Counted from the first letter of the stretch, positions 23,698 through 32,844 are shown. The stretch is DNA of 64,000 bases from Pseudomonas ekonensis (GCF_019145435.1 NZ_JAHSTS010000003.1:124001-188000), one strand, 5' to 3'. The notes: generated from the sequence alone by a model not told the origin. Numbers and translations: made by a program.

Positions 23698-24506
23698 GCC
23701 TTTTGAAGAAACTCACGGCGGCGCCGTCCGCCGAGCCCGTCGCCCCGGCCGCCGACAAGGTTGATCCGTACATGCTCGGGCTGCGCGACGCCATGCTCAG
23801 CGGCTGGTTCAACCAGGAGACCGGCGAGCTGTTCACAGGCTTTCCTGTGACGGCCGACGATACGCTGCTGGATGTGGGCTGCGGCGACGGCGGCAACGTG
23901 CACTTCTGCGGGATGCGCGGGGCGAAGATCATCATCGCCGACATCGACGGCGCCAAGGTCGAGGCCACCCGCCAGCGCCTGGGCGATACGCCGGCGCGCG
24001 GCGTCGAATGCCATGTCACCGACTGCAACCCGCTGCCGATCGCCGACGCCACCGCCACCCGTGTGGTGTCCACCGAAGTCATCGAGCACGTCGACGACCC
24101 GGCGCAGTTCCTCGCCGAACTGGTGCGGGTCGGCCGGCCGGGGGCGCTGTACCTGCTGAGCGTGCCGCACCCAAGTTCCGAAGACCTGCAGAAGGACATC
24201 GCCGCGCCGGAGTATTTCCAGAAACCCAACCACATCCGGATCATCGGCGAGGAGCAGTTCAAGGGCATGGTCAGCGACGCGGGCCTGGAGATCATCAGCC
24301 ACAGTTCGTACGGCTTTTACTGGTCGATGTGGATGCTGCTTTTCTGGGAGGCGAAGGTGGACTTCAGCAACGCCGACCACCCGCTGCTCAACCACTGGGC
24401 CGACACCTGGCAGACGGTGCTCGACTCGCCGCGCGGCGCGCAGATCAAGCAGGCGCTGGATGCGGTCGTGGCGAAAAGTCAGGTGATCATCGCCCGCAAG
24501 CCTTAG
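23691..24506 (+). CDS. Class I SAM-dependent methyltransferase
   Basis: 271 residues with a Rossmann-type SAM fold. Motif I is LLDVGCGDGGNVHFCG (about residues 62-77), the acidic residue binding the ribose is in IIIADIDGAKVEATRQRL, and the post-motif VVSTEVIEHVDDPAQFLAELVRV is typical of the Methyltransf_11 group. The start ATG 23691 has GGAG 7 bases upstream and overlaps the acyltransferase stop. Its place in the cluster suggests O-methylation of a sugar or a lipid-linked intermediate; the acceptor is not known. Confidence 0.9.
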   Translation: MLSLLKKLTAAPSAEPVAPAADKVDPYMLGLRDAMLSGWFNQETGELFTGFPVTADDTLLDVGCGDGGNVHFCGMRGAKIIIADIDGAKVEATRQRLGDTPARGVECHVTDCNPLPIADATATRVVSTEVIEHVDDPAQFLAELVRVGRPGALYLLSVPHPSSEDLQKDIAAPEYFQKPNHIRIIGEEQFKGMVSDAGLEIISHSSYGFYWSMWMLLFWEAKVDFSNADHPLLNHWADTWQTVLDSPRGAQIKQALDAVVAKSQVIIARKP

Positions 24507-24630
24507 CGCCGTCGCGGGCTTTTGCGATGCGTTGACTGACGCCATCGTCGGATCAGGCAACCAAGATGTCGGCCGCTCCCGACGGTTTTGTGTACCCTTG
24601 GCGCTTTGCGTGGCCAGGGAGTCGCAAGCA

Positions 24631-25827
24631 ATGCGGTTTTACATCGGGCTGTCGGCGGTGCTGGCCATCGCCTCTTGGCTCTCGGCCTGTGAGCGCACGC
24701 CGGCGCCGCCCCTCGACCAGCAACTCTACATCTGGCAGCGCCAATGGACGCCCGCCCATGAGGCCGCGCTGCGCGACAGCCGCGCTGACTTTTCGACGGT
24801 GCGGGTGCTGGCGTTGCAGGCTTTTCCACAGGCGGGATGGAGCCGGGCGCGGATCGATCCGGCGTTGCTCCGCCAGGACGGTCGGCCGCTGATTGCGGTG
24901 ATCCGGCTCGACGGCCAGCTCAAGTCCCTGGACCTTGCGCAAGCCACGGCGCAGATACTTCAGGTGCTCGACGACTGGCGGGGGCAGGGGCTGACGTTGG
25001 CCGGCGTTGAGATCGACCACGATGCCGGCAGCGCACGGCTGCCGGCCTATGCCGAATTCCTCACGCATCTGCGCCCGGCGCTGCCGCCCTCGTTGCCGCT
25101 GAGCATCACCGCGTTACCGGCGTGGCTGGACAGCCCGCAGTTGCCGGCGCTGCTGGCGGCGGTCGACAGCAGTGTGCTGCAGGTGCATGCGGTCAGCGAT
25201 CCGCGCCGGGGCCTGTTCGATGCGGATCAGGCGCGGCGCTGGGCGGACGCCTGGGGACGGGTCAGCGACAAACCGTTCTACCTGGCGCTGCCGGCCTACG
25301 GCGTGGCGCTGTTGCCGGACAGCGGCGGGGCGCCTGGGGTGGAAAGCGAGGTCGCGATCCCGCGGCGCGGCGAACGCCGCGAACTGCTTGCCGATCCACA
25401 GGCCTTGAGCCAATTGGCCAGCGGGCTGCGGGGAAAACGCCCGGAACATCTGGCGGGCCTGATCTGGTTCCGCCTGCCGCTGGCCAACGACCGTCGGGCC
25501 TGGAGCCTGACCACGTTGCGTGCCGTCGCCCGCGACGAACCCCTGTCGAGCCGCCTCGACGTGAGCTTCGCGGCGCAGGACGGGCTCTACGACATCGGCC
25601 TCGCCAACCGCGGCAATCTCGACAGCCCGTGGCCCGCGCGCCTGACGGTCAAGGCCCGGGATTGCGTCGGCGCCGACGCCCTGGCCGGTTACACGTTGCA
25701 ACAAACGCCGGATCTGCTTACCTTCACCCGCCTGCGCGACGGCCGGCTGCCGGCGGGCGGTCAGCGCGCCGTCGGTTGGGCGCGTTGCGCAAACATTGAT
25801 CAAGGAGGTTCGCATGTTGACCCGTAA
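24631..25827 (+). CDS. DUF3142 domain lipoprotein
   Basis: 398 residues. A short signal peptide ends in the lipobox LSAC with Cys20 as the lipidated residue and Glu at +2, which favours outer-membrane sorting. The rest is a DUF3142 domain (QLYIWQRQWTPAHEAALRD, GQGLTLAGVEIDHDAGSARLPAYAEFLTHL), which has a TIM-barrel look and recalls glycoside hydrolase-like proteins. Activity is unproven. ATG 24631 is chosen with AGGGAG at 24616-24621. It overlaps the next gene by 14 bases, so the two are translationally coupled. Confidence 0.85.
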   Translation: MRFYIGLSAVLAIASWLSACERTPAPPLDQQLYIWQRQWTPAHEAALRDSRADFSTVRVLALQAFPQAGWSRARIDPALLRQDGRPLIAVIRLDGQLKSLDLAQATAQILQVLDDWRGQGLTLAGVEIDHDAGSARLPAYAEFLTHLRPALPPSLPLSITALPAWLDSPQLPALLAAVDSSVLQVHAVSDPRRGLFDADQARRWADAWGRVSDKPFYLALPAYGVALLPDSGGAPGVESEVAIPRRGERRELLADPQALSQLASGLRGKRPEHLAGLIWFRLPLANDRRAWSLTTLRAVARDEPLSSRLDVSFAAQDGLYDIGLANRGNLDSPWPARLTVKARDCVGADALAGYTLQQTPDLLTFTRLRDGRLPAGGQRAVGWARCANIDQGGSHVDP

Positions 25828-27946
25828 CTGGCCCCGCCACCTGCTCTGCCTGAGCCTCAGCCTGCCGCTGGGCACGGCGCTGGCCTGCGGCCCGGACTTC
25901 CCGATGCGCCTGCTCGACAACCGCGGGCAATCGCTGGCGGAACTGCCGGAGGGCAACTTCAACTTCGAGATCAGCCGTCTGGGCAAAGCCATCGACGGGC
26001 TCAAGCTCACGACGGTGGCCACCCATAACCCGGACGCCTACGGCGAGCCCGGTGAATACGTCGACGAGCGCGAGCAGGCCGAGCAAGCGGATCTGACCGA
26101 AGCTGCGCAGGCGCAGGTCAAGCGCTTGCGCAGCCTCGGCGATGCCCGCCAGGCCTATGATCAGGGTGCCGACCTTCCCGCCGAGGTGCGCCTGTACGTG
26201 GCCGGCGCCGTGGCGTTCGCCGCCGCCGATTACCCGCTGGCGGCCGACTACTTCAGGCAGGTGCTGGCGCTGCCGGCGGATCAGCGCCCGTTGCGCAGCA
26301 CGTGGGCGGCGTACTCCCTGGGCCGATCCCTGTACGCCATGAGCGGGCAGGCGGACGACGCCCTCGATCCGCTGGAGCAGGCGCTCGCCGCGTTCCGCCA
26401 GACCCGCCAATTGAACATCGACGGTTTCAGCGACCCGCTGGAGCTGGGCGTGGCCAGCCTCGGCGAAGAGGCCCGGGTGCTGCGCACCGCCGGAGACTGG
26501 AACGGCGCCATCGAACTGTACGCGGCGCAGAACCAGCATGGCTCGATGGTGGGGGCGTCTTCGCTGAAACTGCTGGTGAACGACCTGGTGGCGCTGCCCG
26601 AGGATCAACTGGCCAAGCTGCTGCGGGGCAAAGCGGTGCAGCAACTGGTCACGGCCTCGCTGATCAGCCGGATCGGCTGGTCGTTCGGCGAGCAGCCGGA
26701 GCGCGAGAAGGCACTCATCAAACTGCTGCAGGACAGCACCCGCGGCAGCCTGGACAACGCCGACCGCCTGGCGGCGATGAACTATCAGCAGGGCGACTAC
26801 GCCAGCGCCAAGGCGTTTCTCGAACACGCCGGGGACGGCGGGCTGGCCTGGTGGCTGCGGGCGAAACTGGCGGTGCGCGACGGCGACGCCAACGCCGCCG
26901 CAGCGGCCTACGCCAAAGCCGCCCAGGCCTTTCCGAAGGACGAATCGTGGGGCGAGCGGCGCACGCCGGACTGGGCCTTCGAAACCCTGCGGCCCAAGTG
27001 CCGGGTGGACGGCGAAAGCGCGATCCTCGACCTGCAGCGCGGCGATTACCTGCAAGCCTTCGACCGGCTGTACCAAAGCCAGGACATTTACTGGTTCGAC
27101 GCCGCCACCGTGGCCGAGCGGGTGCTGACGCTCGATGAGCTCAAGCGCTACGTCGATGAGAAAGTGCCGGCGCCGCCGGTGCTGAGCCAGCAGGACCGCG
27201 ACAACTACGTGCCGCTGTCGGTGGCGGCGAACCTGCGCAACTTGTTGGGCCGGCGCTTGCTGCGCGAAGGCCGTTACGAAGAGGCGGTCGGCTACTTCGA
27301 CAATCCCGACCTGCAGAACAAGGCCCGGCTGTATGGCCAGCAACGGCTGAACGCCGACGCGGCCTGGTGGCCGACCAAACGCGCCGCGGCGCTGTTCAAC
27401 GCGGCCTGGACGGCCCGGGAATGGGGCATGGACATCCTTGGCTACGAGATGGCGCCGGACTACGCGACGTTCGGCGGCAACTACAGCCTGGAGACCGCCG
27501 AACTGAAGGTCGGCCCGCTGGTGGCCGACGCCGAAGTGCAGCGCCAGAAGGCCAGCGAGGCGCAGCCCGACGTGCGTTACCACTACCGGTTCGTCGCCAC
27601 CGCGTTGGCCAGCCGCGCGGCCGACAACCTGCCGCACACCAGCCAGGCGTTCGCCGCCGTGCTGTGTTCGGCGGCCGGCTGGAACAGTAGCGAGGAGGAT
27701 CAGCGCGGGCTGTACCAACGCTATGTGAAGGAAGGCCCGTACGTGCCGTGGGCGGTGGACTTCGGCCACCAGTGCCCGTATCCGGACTTCGAGAACGCTG
27801 ACAAGCGCTACGTGACCCAGGTCACCGACGCCGTGCGCTCGACGCTGCGCCCTTACAAGTGGCCGGTGCAGATCGGCGCGGCCGTGGTGCTGGCGGGCGC
27901 TGCGCTGTGGCTGTTCGGACGCCGGCGCAAGGCCCGCAAAGCCTAG
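25814..27946 (+). CDS. Exported protein with TPR-like repeats and C-terminal membrane anchor
   Basis: 710 residues, of unknown function. An N-terminal signal peptide ends near ALACGPDF (a weak lipobox is possible). The body is rich in helical repeat units resembling TPRs (AAADYPLAADYFRQVLALPADQ, EEAVGYFDNPDLQNKARLYGQ). The C-terminus has one hydrophobic helix, IGAAVVLAGAALWLFG, followed by an Arg/Lys tail that would stay in the cytoplasm. ATG 25814 has AGGAGG at 25803-25808. The coupling with the DUF3142 lipoprotein suggests a common envelope complex. Confidence 0.82.
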   Translation: MLTRNWPRHLLCLSLSLPLGTALACGPDFPMRLLDNRGQSLAELPEGNFNFEISRLGKAIDGLKLTTVATHNPDAYGEPGEYVDEREQAEQADLTEAAQAQVKRLRSLGDARQAYDQGADLPAEVRLYVAGAVAFAAADYPLAADYFRQVLALPADQRPLRSTWAAYSLGRSLYAMSGQADDALDPLEQALAAFRQTRQLNIDGFSDPLELGVASLGEEARVLRTAGDWNGAIELYAAQNQHGSMVGASSLKLLVNDLVALPEDQLAKLLRGKAVQQLVTASLISRIGWSFGEQPEREKALIKLLQDSTRGSLDNADRLAAMNYQQGDYASAKAFLEHAGDGGLAWWLRAKLAVRDGDANAAAAAYAKAAQAFPKDESWGERRTPDWAFETLRPKCRVDGESAILDLQRGDYLQAFDRLYQSQDIYWFDAATVAERVLTLDELKRYVDEKVPAPPVLSQQDRDNYVPLSVAANLRNLLGRRLLREGRYEEAVGYFDNPDLQNKARLYGQQRLNADAAWWPTKRAAALFNAAWTAREWGMDILGYEMAPDYATFGGNYSLETAELKVGPLVADAEVQRQKASEAQPDVRYHYRFVATALASRAADNLPHTSQAFAAVLCSAAGWNSSEEDQRGLYQRYVKEGPYVPWAVDFGHQCPYPDFENADKRYVTQVTDAVRSTLRPYKWPVQIGAAVVLAGAALWLFGRRRKARKA

Positions 27947-28572
27947 GCCTGCTGGACGAACGTCAAACGCACGGCGAAGCCGATCAACAGGCTGCCGAAC
28001 AGCCACTGTTGCAGGCGCTGGGCCGAAGGGCTGTTGTGCAGCCAGCGGCCCAGGGCGGCGCCGGCCAGGGCGTAGGCGCTGTCGAACAGCAGCCCTGCGC
28101 CCACCAGCAGGGCGCCGAGCACGGCAAATTGGGTGAGCACCGGCGCGCCGTCGGCGACGATGAACTGCGGCAGCAGCACCGAGCAGAACAGCAACGCCTT
28201 GGGGTTGAGCAGATTGGTCAGCAGACCGCGGCGCACCGCTTCGCGCCATTGCGCCTTCGCGTCCGGCAGCGGCGCAGCGTTCAGGTCCGGCAGCAATGTG
28301 CTGCGCAGGCACTGGACGCCGAGCCACAGCAGGTAGGCCGCCCCGGCCAGGCGCACCACGTCGAACGTCCACGGCGCGGCCTTGAACAGCGCCGCCAGCC
28401 CCAGCCCCGCCAACGCCACATGGCAGCCCCGGGCCACCGCCAGTCCGACGGCAGTGGCCAGCGCCGCGCCGCGGCCTTGGCGGGCGCCGGTCTGCAACAG
28501 CAGGATCATGTCCGGGCCGGGCAGTAGGTAGACCACCGCCAATGCCAGGAAAAACAGCCAGAGACTCGCCAT
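27943..28572 (-). CDS. LysE/RhtB family amino acid exporter
   Basis: 209 residues with five to six transmembrane helices. The family N-terminus WLFFLALAVVYLLPGPDMILLLQTGARQG and the conserved GLLTNLLNPKALLFCSVLLPQF block are present. These exporters secrete amino acids or homoserine lactones. The start is taken at ATG 28572, where homologues begin; an upstream Arg-rich extension is not expected. It is divergent from an Lrp/AsnC regulator, the classical LysE-regulator pairing. It overlaps the convergent gene by 4 bases. Confidence 0.93.
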   Translation of the reverse strand: MASLWLFFLALAVVYLLPGPDMILLLQTGARQGRGAALATAVGLAVARGCHVALAGLGLAALFKAAPWTFDVVRLAGAAYLLWLGVQCLRSTLLPDLNAAPLPDAKAQWREAVRRGLLTNLLNPKALLFCSVLLPQFIVADGAPVLTQFAVLGALLVGAGLLFDSAYALAGAALGRWLHNSPSAQRLQQWLFGSLLIGFAVRLTFVQQA

Positions 28573-28716
28573 GCCGCACCCCTTTCGTTGTCGATTCGGT
28601 CGGCTCAGTCTAGGGCCGAAGGGTAGGGCAGGTGCTTGCGTAGTTCGCTTCAAAAGCGCTCATGATTGGCATAACCTGCTTTCTTTCTGCGCATAGACCA
28701 TTGGAATCTGCCAACC

Positions 28717-29190
28717 ATGAAACTGGACGCTTTCGACCGCAAGATTCTCGCCGCGCTGCAACGGGACGGGCGCCTGAGCAACGTGCAACTGGCCGACGAG
28801 ATCGGACTGTCGGCCTCGCCGTGCCTGCGCCGGGTGCGGATGCTGGAGGAGGCGGGGGTGATCCGCGGCTACCAGGCCAACCTCGACCGCGATGAAGTGG
28901 GGCTGGGGCTGACCGTGTTCGTCGGGGTCAAGGTGGAGCGGCACAACGATGAGCGGGCCGAAGCGTTCCGGGCGGCGGTGACGGCGCTGCCGGAGGTGAT
29001 TTCGGCGTTTCTGGTGTCCGGCGAGTCGGACTTCCTGTTGCAGGTGGTGGTGCCGGACCTGCGGGCCTATGACCGCTTTCTCACCGGTTGCCTGCTGAAG
29101 CTGCCGGGGGTGAGCGACATCCGCAGCAACTTTGCGATCAACACGGTGAAGACGCCGGGGGCGTTGCCGTTGGGGCATCTTCCGGCTTGA
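28717..29190 (+). CDS. Lrp/AsnC family transcriptional regulator
   Basis: 157 residues. The N-terminal helix-turn-helix (FDRKILAALQRDGRLSNVQLADEIGLSASPCLRRVRMLEEAGVI, about residues 6-50) is followed by the RAM/AsnC ligand-binding domain (ending PGVSDIRSNFAINTVK). It is divergent from the LysE exporter with 144 bases between the starts, and most likely controls that exporter in response to an amino acid. Confidence 0.94.
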   Translation: MKLDAFDRKILAALQRDGRLSNVQLADEIGLSASPCLRRVRMLEEAGVIRGYQANLDRDEVGLGLTVFVGVKVERHNDERAEAFRAAVTALPEVISAFLVSGESDFLLQVVVPDLRAYDRFLTGCLLKLPGVSDIRSNFAINTVKTPGALPLGHLPA

Positions 29191-29204
29191 GGCCGGGTTG
29201 AGCC

Positions 29205-29230
29205 CATCGCGAGCGGGCTCGCTCCTACAG
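29205..29230. repeat. REP sequence
   Basis: CATCGCGAGCGGGCTCGCTCCTACAG matches the common fluorescens-group REP pattern, with an internal GAGCGGGCTC palindrome. A degenerate partner (GGCAGCGAGCCTGTCTGCC) follows about 20 bases on. It lies between converging genes. Confidence 0.75.
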
Positions 29231-29274
29231 GACTGCAGCAATCTCTGTGGCAGCGAGCCTGTCTGCCGGCGGCC

Positions 29275-30675
29275 TTACATCTGCGTCGCCATCCCCTCCA
29301 CATCCATCGCGGCCTGGCGCAACGCCTCCGAGCGGGTCGGATGCGGGTGGCAGGTCAGGGCGATGTCTTCGGCCGAGGCGCTGAACTCCATGGCCACACA
29401 GTATTCGCCGATCATCTCGCTGACGCTCGGGCCGACCAGGTGCACGCCCAGCACCTCGTCCGTGCGCTCGTCGGCGATGACCTTGGCGAAACCTTCGGTC
29501 TCGTGGTTGATCTTGGCCCGGCTGTTGGCGGTGAACGGGAACTTGCCGACCTTGTAGGCCCGGCCTTCGGCCTTGAGCTGCTCTTCGGTCTTGCCGACGC
29601 TGGCCAGTTCCGGCCGGGTGTAGATCACGTTGGGGATCAGGCCGTAGTTGACCTCGGCCGCCTTGCCGGCGATCCGCTCGATGCAGGCCATGGCTTCGTC
29701 TTCGGCCTTGTGCGCGAGCATCGGCCCGGACGTGACGTCGCCGATCACCCACACCCCGGCGGCCTCGGTGCGGTGGCGGTCGTTGGCGAGCATGCCGCGC
29801 TTGTCGGTGCCCAGGCCGACGTTCTCCAGGCCCAGCCCGCGGGTGTAAGGCCGGCGGCCGATGGCGACCAGCACATAGTCGGCTTCCAGCAGCTCGGCGG
29901 CGCCGCCGGCGGCGGGTTCGACACTCAGTTGCACGCCGCTGGCCGAGGACGTGGCGCTGGTGACTTTCGAGCTCAGCCTGAAGGCGATCCCTTGCTTGCC
30001 CAATGAGCGCTGCAAGGCCTTGCCGGTTTCGCCGTCGACGCCGGGACAGATGCGATCCAGGTATTCGACCACCGTCACTTGCGCCCCGAGCCGGCGCCAG
30101 ACCGAGCCCAGCTCCAGGCCGATCACCCCGGCGCCGATCACCACCAGGTGCCTGGGCACTTCGCCGAGCGACAGCGCGCCGGTGGAGTCGAGGATGCGTT
30201 TGTTGTCGATCTCCACACCGGGCAGGGGCGTGGGCTCGGAGCCGGTGGCGATGACGATGTCCTTGGCGGTGAGCTCGATGCGGCTGCCCTGGTCGCCGGT
30301 CACGCTGACCTTGCCGGGGCCGTCGATGTGGCCCCAGCCCTTGATCCAGTCGACCTTGTTCTTGCGGAACAGGAACTCGATGCCTTTGGTCAGGCCGGCG
30401 ACGCTCTCGTCCTTCTGCTTCATCATCTGCGCCAGGTTGAGCGACGGTTTGACCTCGATGCCGAGGTTGGCGAATTCCGGCCCCACGGCCGCTTCGTACA
30501 GTTCGGAGGCATGCAGCAACGCCTTGGAGGGCATGCAGCCGACATTCAGGCAGGTGCCGCCGAGGGTGGCACGACCCTCCACGCAAGCGGCCTTGAGGCC
30601 GAGTTGGCCGGCGCGGATCGCCGCGTTGTAGCCGCCGGGGCCGCCGCCCAGAATCACCACGTCATAGTTGCTCAT
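29275..30675 (-). CDS. lpd3: Dihydrolipoyl dehydrogenase (stand-alone, Lpd3-like)
   Basis: FAD-dependent disulfide reductase of 466 residues. The N-terminal FAD motif is VVILGGGPGGYNAAIRAGQLG (residues 6-26). The redox-active pair is in GGTCLNVGCMPSKALLH, about Cys44 and Cys49. NAD binding is at VVIGAGVIGLELG, and the C-terminal catalytic dyad is in TCHPHPTRSEAL. No E1 or E2 genes are adjacent, which fits the third, isolated lipoamide dehydrogenase (LPD-3) of Pseudomonas and not lpdG or lpdV. The start is ATG 30675. Confidence 0.88.
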   Translation of the reverse strand: MSNYDVVILGGGPGGYNAAIRAGQLGLKAACVEGRATLGGTCLNVGCMPSKALLHASELYEAAVGPEFANLGIEVKPSLNLAQMMKQKDESVAGLTKGIEFLFRKNKVDWIKGWGHIDGPGKVSVTGDQGSRIELTAKDIVIATGSEPTPLPGVEIDNKRILDSTGALSLGEVPRHLVVIGAGVIGLELGSVWRRLGAQVTVVEYLDRICPGVDGETGKALQRSLGKQGIAFRLSSKVTSATSSASGVQLSVEPAAGGAAELLEADYVLVAIGRRPYTRGLGLENVGLGTDKRGMLANDRHRTEAAGVWVIGDVTSGPMLAHKAEDEAMACIERIAGKAAEVNYGLIPNVIYTRPELASVGKTEEQLKAEGRAYKVGKFPFTANSRAKINHETEGFAKVIADERTDEVLGVHLVGPSVSEMIGEYCVAMEFSASAEDIALTCHPHPTRSEALRQAAMDVEGMATQM

Positions 30676-30728
30676 GCGCTTGCTCCTGGTTGAAGGATGC
30701 GGATCGGTAACGGTAGTCCGCACTAAAA

Positions 30729-30742
30729 ATTACGAACGTAAT
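30729..30742. promoter_or_regulatory. Palindrome in the lpd3 promoter region
   Basis: ATTACG-AA-CGTAAT is a perfect 6-bp inverted repeat 54-67 bases before the lpd3 start, within an AT-rich segment. It is a possible operator for either divergent gene; the regulator is unknown. Confidence 0.35.
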
Positions 30743-30838
30743 ATGTGCGTTTCCGGACATTTCGGTCAAGGCTTCAGGCAAGCGACAGGTCGGTCGTCTT
30801 TAGATAGTGGATTTGTGTACGAATATTTCACGGCATTT

Positions 30839-30851
30839 GTTATATCGTAAC
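30839..30851. promoter_or_regulatory. Zur-like box before the SPFH/P-type ATPase operon
   Basis: GTTATATCGTAAC matches the window's own Zur box GTTATATTATAAC (45597-45609) at 11 of 13 positions. It ends 34 bases before the first SPFH gene. It overlaps a second perfect palindrome ATATCG-TAA-CGATAT (30842-30856), so another regulator could be the true ligand. Confidence 0.5.
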
Positions 30852-30885
30852 GATATGTGCCGATAGCCAAAGGTTTTGGGGGGAT

Positions 30886-32844
30886 ATGCAAGTCGATCTG
30901 GAGGGGGATGGCACGCACGTGACCGAATTGCCGCGCTTTCAGCAGGCCGCGGCCCAGGGTCGCCGCTTGCGCCGGTTGGCCGTCGGGCTGGGCGCGTTGG
31001 CCGGGGCAGGGTGGGTGCTGGCGTTCTTTGTCGGGCTGTTTGCGCCGCAATCGTTGTGGCCGGCGCTGTTGGTCAACCTCAGCGCTGCGTTGCTGGTGCT
31101 GGTGGCCGGACTGCAATCTGCGTGGTGGGTGAGCCGCTGGCGGGCACGGGTGATCGATCCGCCCGCATCGGTCGTCCCCGAGGATGATGCGCCTGCGCCG
31201 GACGGTTGGTACGAGCGGTTGCTCGACCGGTTGAGCCGTCGCGGCCTGCACCTGCTGGGGCAGGTCGGCGCGCCCACGCTATGGCTGGGAGGCTGGGCCT
31301 TGGCGGCTACGTTGAGCATCGATCAGACGTGGAGCCTGGCGTTGCCGTCCGCCGCTGTGGGCCTGTCCGCGACGGCCGGCGCCGCGCTGGCGCTGGTGCT
31401 GGCGTTCGGGTTGCTGGTGCTGGAGCGGCAATGGGCCCAGGAATCCGCAGCGCAATGGCCTGAAGCGGGGTCGCTGGCGCAATTGGCGCGCGTGGCGATC
31501 ATCTGCCTGGTGTTGGCGGCGCTGTGCCTGTTGTTCGCCGGCGAAAGCGCCGTGTGGCCGGTGCGCGTCGCCGTGCTGATCGGCATCCTGCCGGGCGTGG
31601 TGGCGCTGGAGTTGCTGCTGCGTGCGGTGTTGTCGCTGTTCAGCCCGCGGCGGGAGACGCTCGAGCCGACCCTGCTGGCGCGCAGCGTTGTGGCGGATCT
31701 GCTGCGCTGGCCGCCGCAGCCGCTGCTGGCCTTGCAGCATGAACTGCACAATCGCTTCGGCATCGACCTGCGCCAGATCTGGGCCTTCAGCTACATGCGC
31801 CGGGCCCTGTTGCCGGTGCTGGCGCTGGTCGCGGCGGTGGGGTGGCTACTGACCGGGCTTCATGAAATCCCGATGCAAGGTCGCGGCATCTACGAGCGCT
31901 TCGGCAAACCGGTGCAGGTGTTCGGCCCCGGTCTGCACGCCGGTCTGCCGTGGCCGCTGGGGCGGGTGTTGAGCGTCGAGAACGGTGTGGTGCATGAGTT
32001 GGCCACCAGCGTCGGCGACAACCCCGCGCCGGTTCAGGCGGAGCCTGCCGAAGGTCCGGCGCCGATAACGGCCAACCGCTTGTGGGACGCCAGCCACGTC
32101 AACGACAAGTCCCAAGTGATCGCCGGCAGTCGGGGCGGGCAGCAGAGCTTCCAGATCGTCAACATGGACGTGCGCTTCGTCTACCGCATCGGATTGAGCG
32201 ATGAGGCCGCACTGGCCGCCACCTACAACAGCGCCGATGTGCCGACGCTGATCCGCAGCACGGCCAGCCGGATCCTGGTGCACGACTTCGCCTCACGCAC
32301 CCTCGACGGTTTGCTGGGGCAAGACAGGACGGGGCTCGCCGAGGAGATCGGCCGGGCGGTGCAGCAAGACCTGCAAAAACTCGACAGCGGCGTGGAGATC
32401 CTCGCCACGGTGGTCGAGGCCATTCATCCGCCGGCCGGTGCGGCCAATGCCTACCACGGCGTGCAGGCGGCGCAGATCGGTGCGCAGGCGTTGATCGCCC
32501 GCGAGCGCGGCGCGGCGGCCGAGGCCAGCAACCAGGCGCAACTTCAGGCCAGCCTCGCCGGGGATCAAGCCACCGCCAACGCCCGCGAAACGGAAGCGGC
32601 GGCACGGGCGGCGGACCTCAAGTTCGCGGCCGAACAAAAGGCCTACGCCAGCGCCGGCCAGGCGTTCGTGCTGGAGCAGTACCTCAGCCGGCTCAGCCAG
32701 GGCCTGGGCAAGGCCCGCTTGCTGGTGCTCGACCATCGCCTCGGCGGCAGCGGCAATGCGCCGACCATTGACCTGCGCACCTTCACACTGCCGGCCGATC
32801 CCGCGCCGGCACGCAATTCCGCTCAACCAGGAGTCACCCATTGA
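30886..32844 (+). CDS. Polytopic SPFH/band-7 protein, HflK-like
   Basis: 652 residues. The N-terminal half (about 30-325) has around seven hydrophobic segments in groups, which ordinary HflK lacks. From about residue 325 follows a band-7/SPFH domain (IPMQGRGIYERFGKPVQVFGPGLHAGLPWPLGRV) and an Ala/Glu/Gln-rich helix (about 545-600). HflK-type proteins build large membrane cages round FtsH; here no ftsH or hflX is near. It is the first of four genes joined by 4-base overlaps. The ATG at 30886 has a poorly spaced purine run; a GTG at 30919 after GGAGGGGG is an alternative. Confidence 0.85.
   Translation: MQVDLEGDGTHVTELPRFQQAAAQGRRLRRLAVGLGALAGAGWVLAFFVGLFAPQSLWPALLVNLSAALLVLVAGLQSAWWVSRWRARVIDPPASVVPEDDAPAPDGWYERLLDRLSRRGLHLLGQVGAPTLWLGGWALAATLSIDQTWSLALPSAAVGLSATAGAALALVLAFGLLVLERQWAQESAAQWPEAGSLAQLARVAIICLVLAALCLLFAGESAVWPVRVAVLIGILPGVVALELLLRAVLSLFSPRRETLEPTLLARSVVADLLRWPPQPLLALQHELHNRFGIDLRQIWAFSYMRRALLPVLALVAAVGWLLTGLHEIPMQGRGIYERFGKPVQVFGPGLHAGLPWPLGRVLSVENGVVHELATSVGDNPAPVQAEPAEGPAPITANRLWDASHVNDKSQVIAGSRGGQQSFQIVNMDVRFVYRIGLSDEAALAATYNSADVPTLIRSTASRILVHDFASRTLDGLLGQDRTGLAEEIGRAVQQDLQKLDSGVEILATVVEAIHPPAGAANAYHGVQAAQIGAQALIARERGAAAEASNQAQLQASLAGDQATANARETEAAARAADLKFAAEQKAYASAGQAFVLEQYLSRLSQGLGKARLLVLDHRLGGSGNAPTIDLRTFTLPADPAPARNSAQPGVTH

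Noticed and set aside
25724..28579. 951-codon open frame on the minus strand
   Set aside because: It is the antisense of the DUF3142 and repeat-protein genes. Its translation is Arg/Gly/Gln-rich without domains, and it arises from the high GC at third codon positions.
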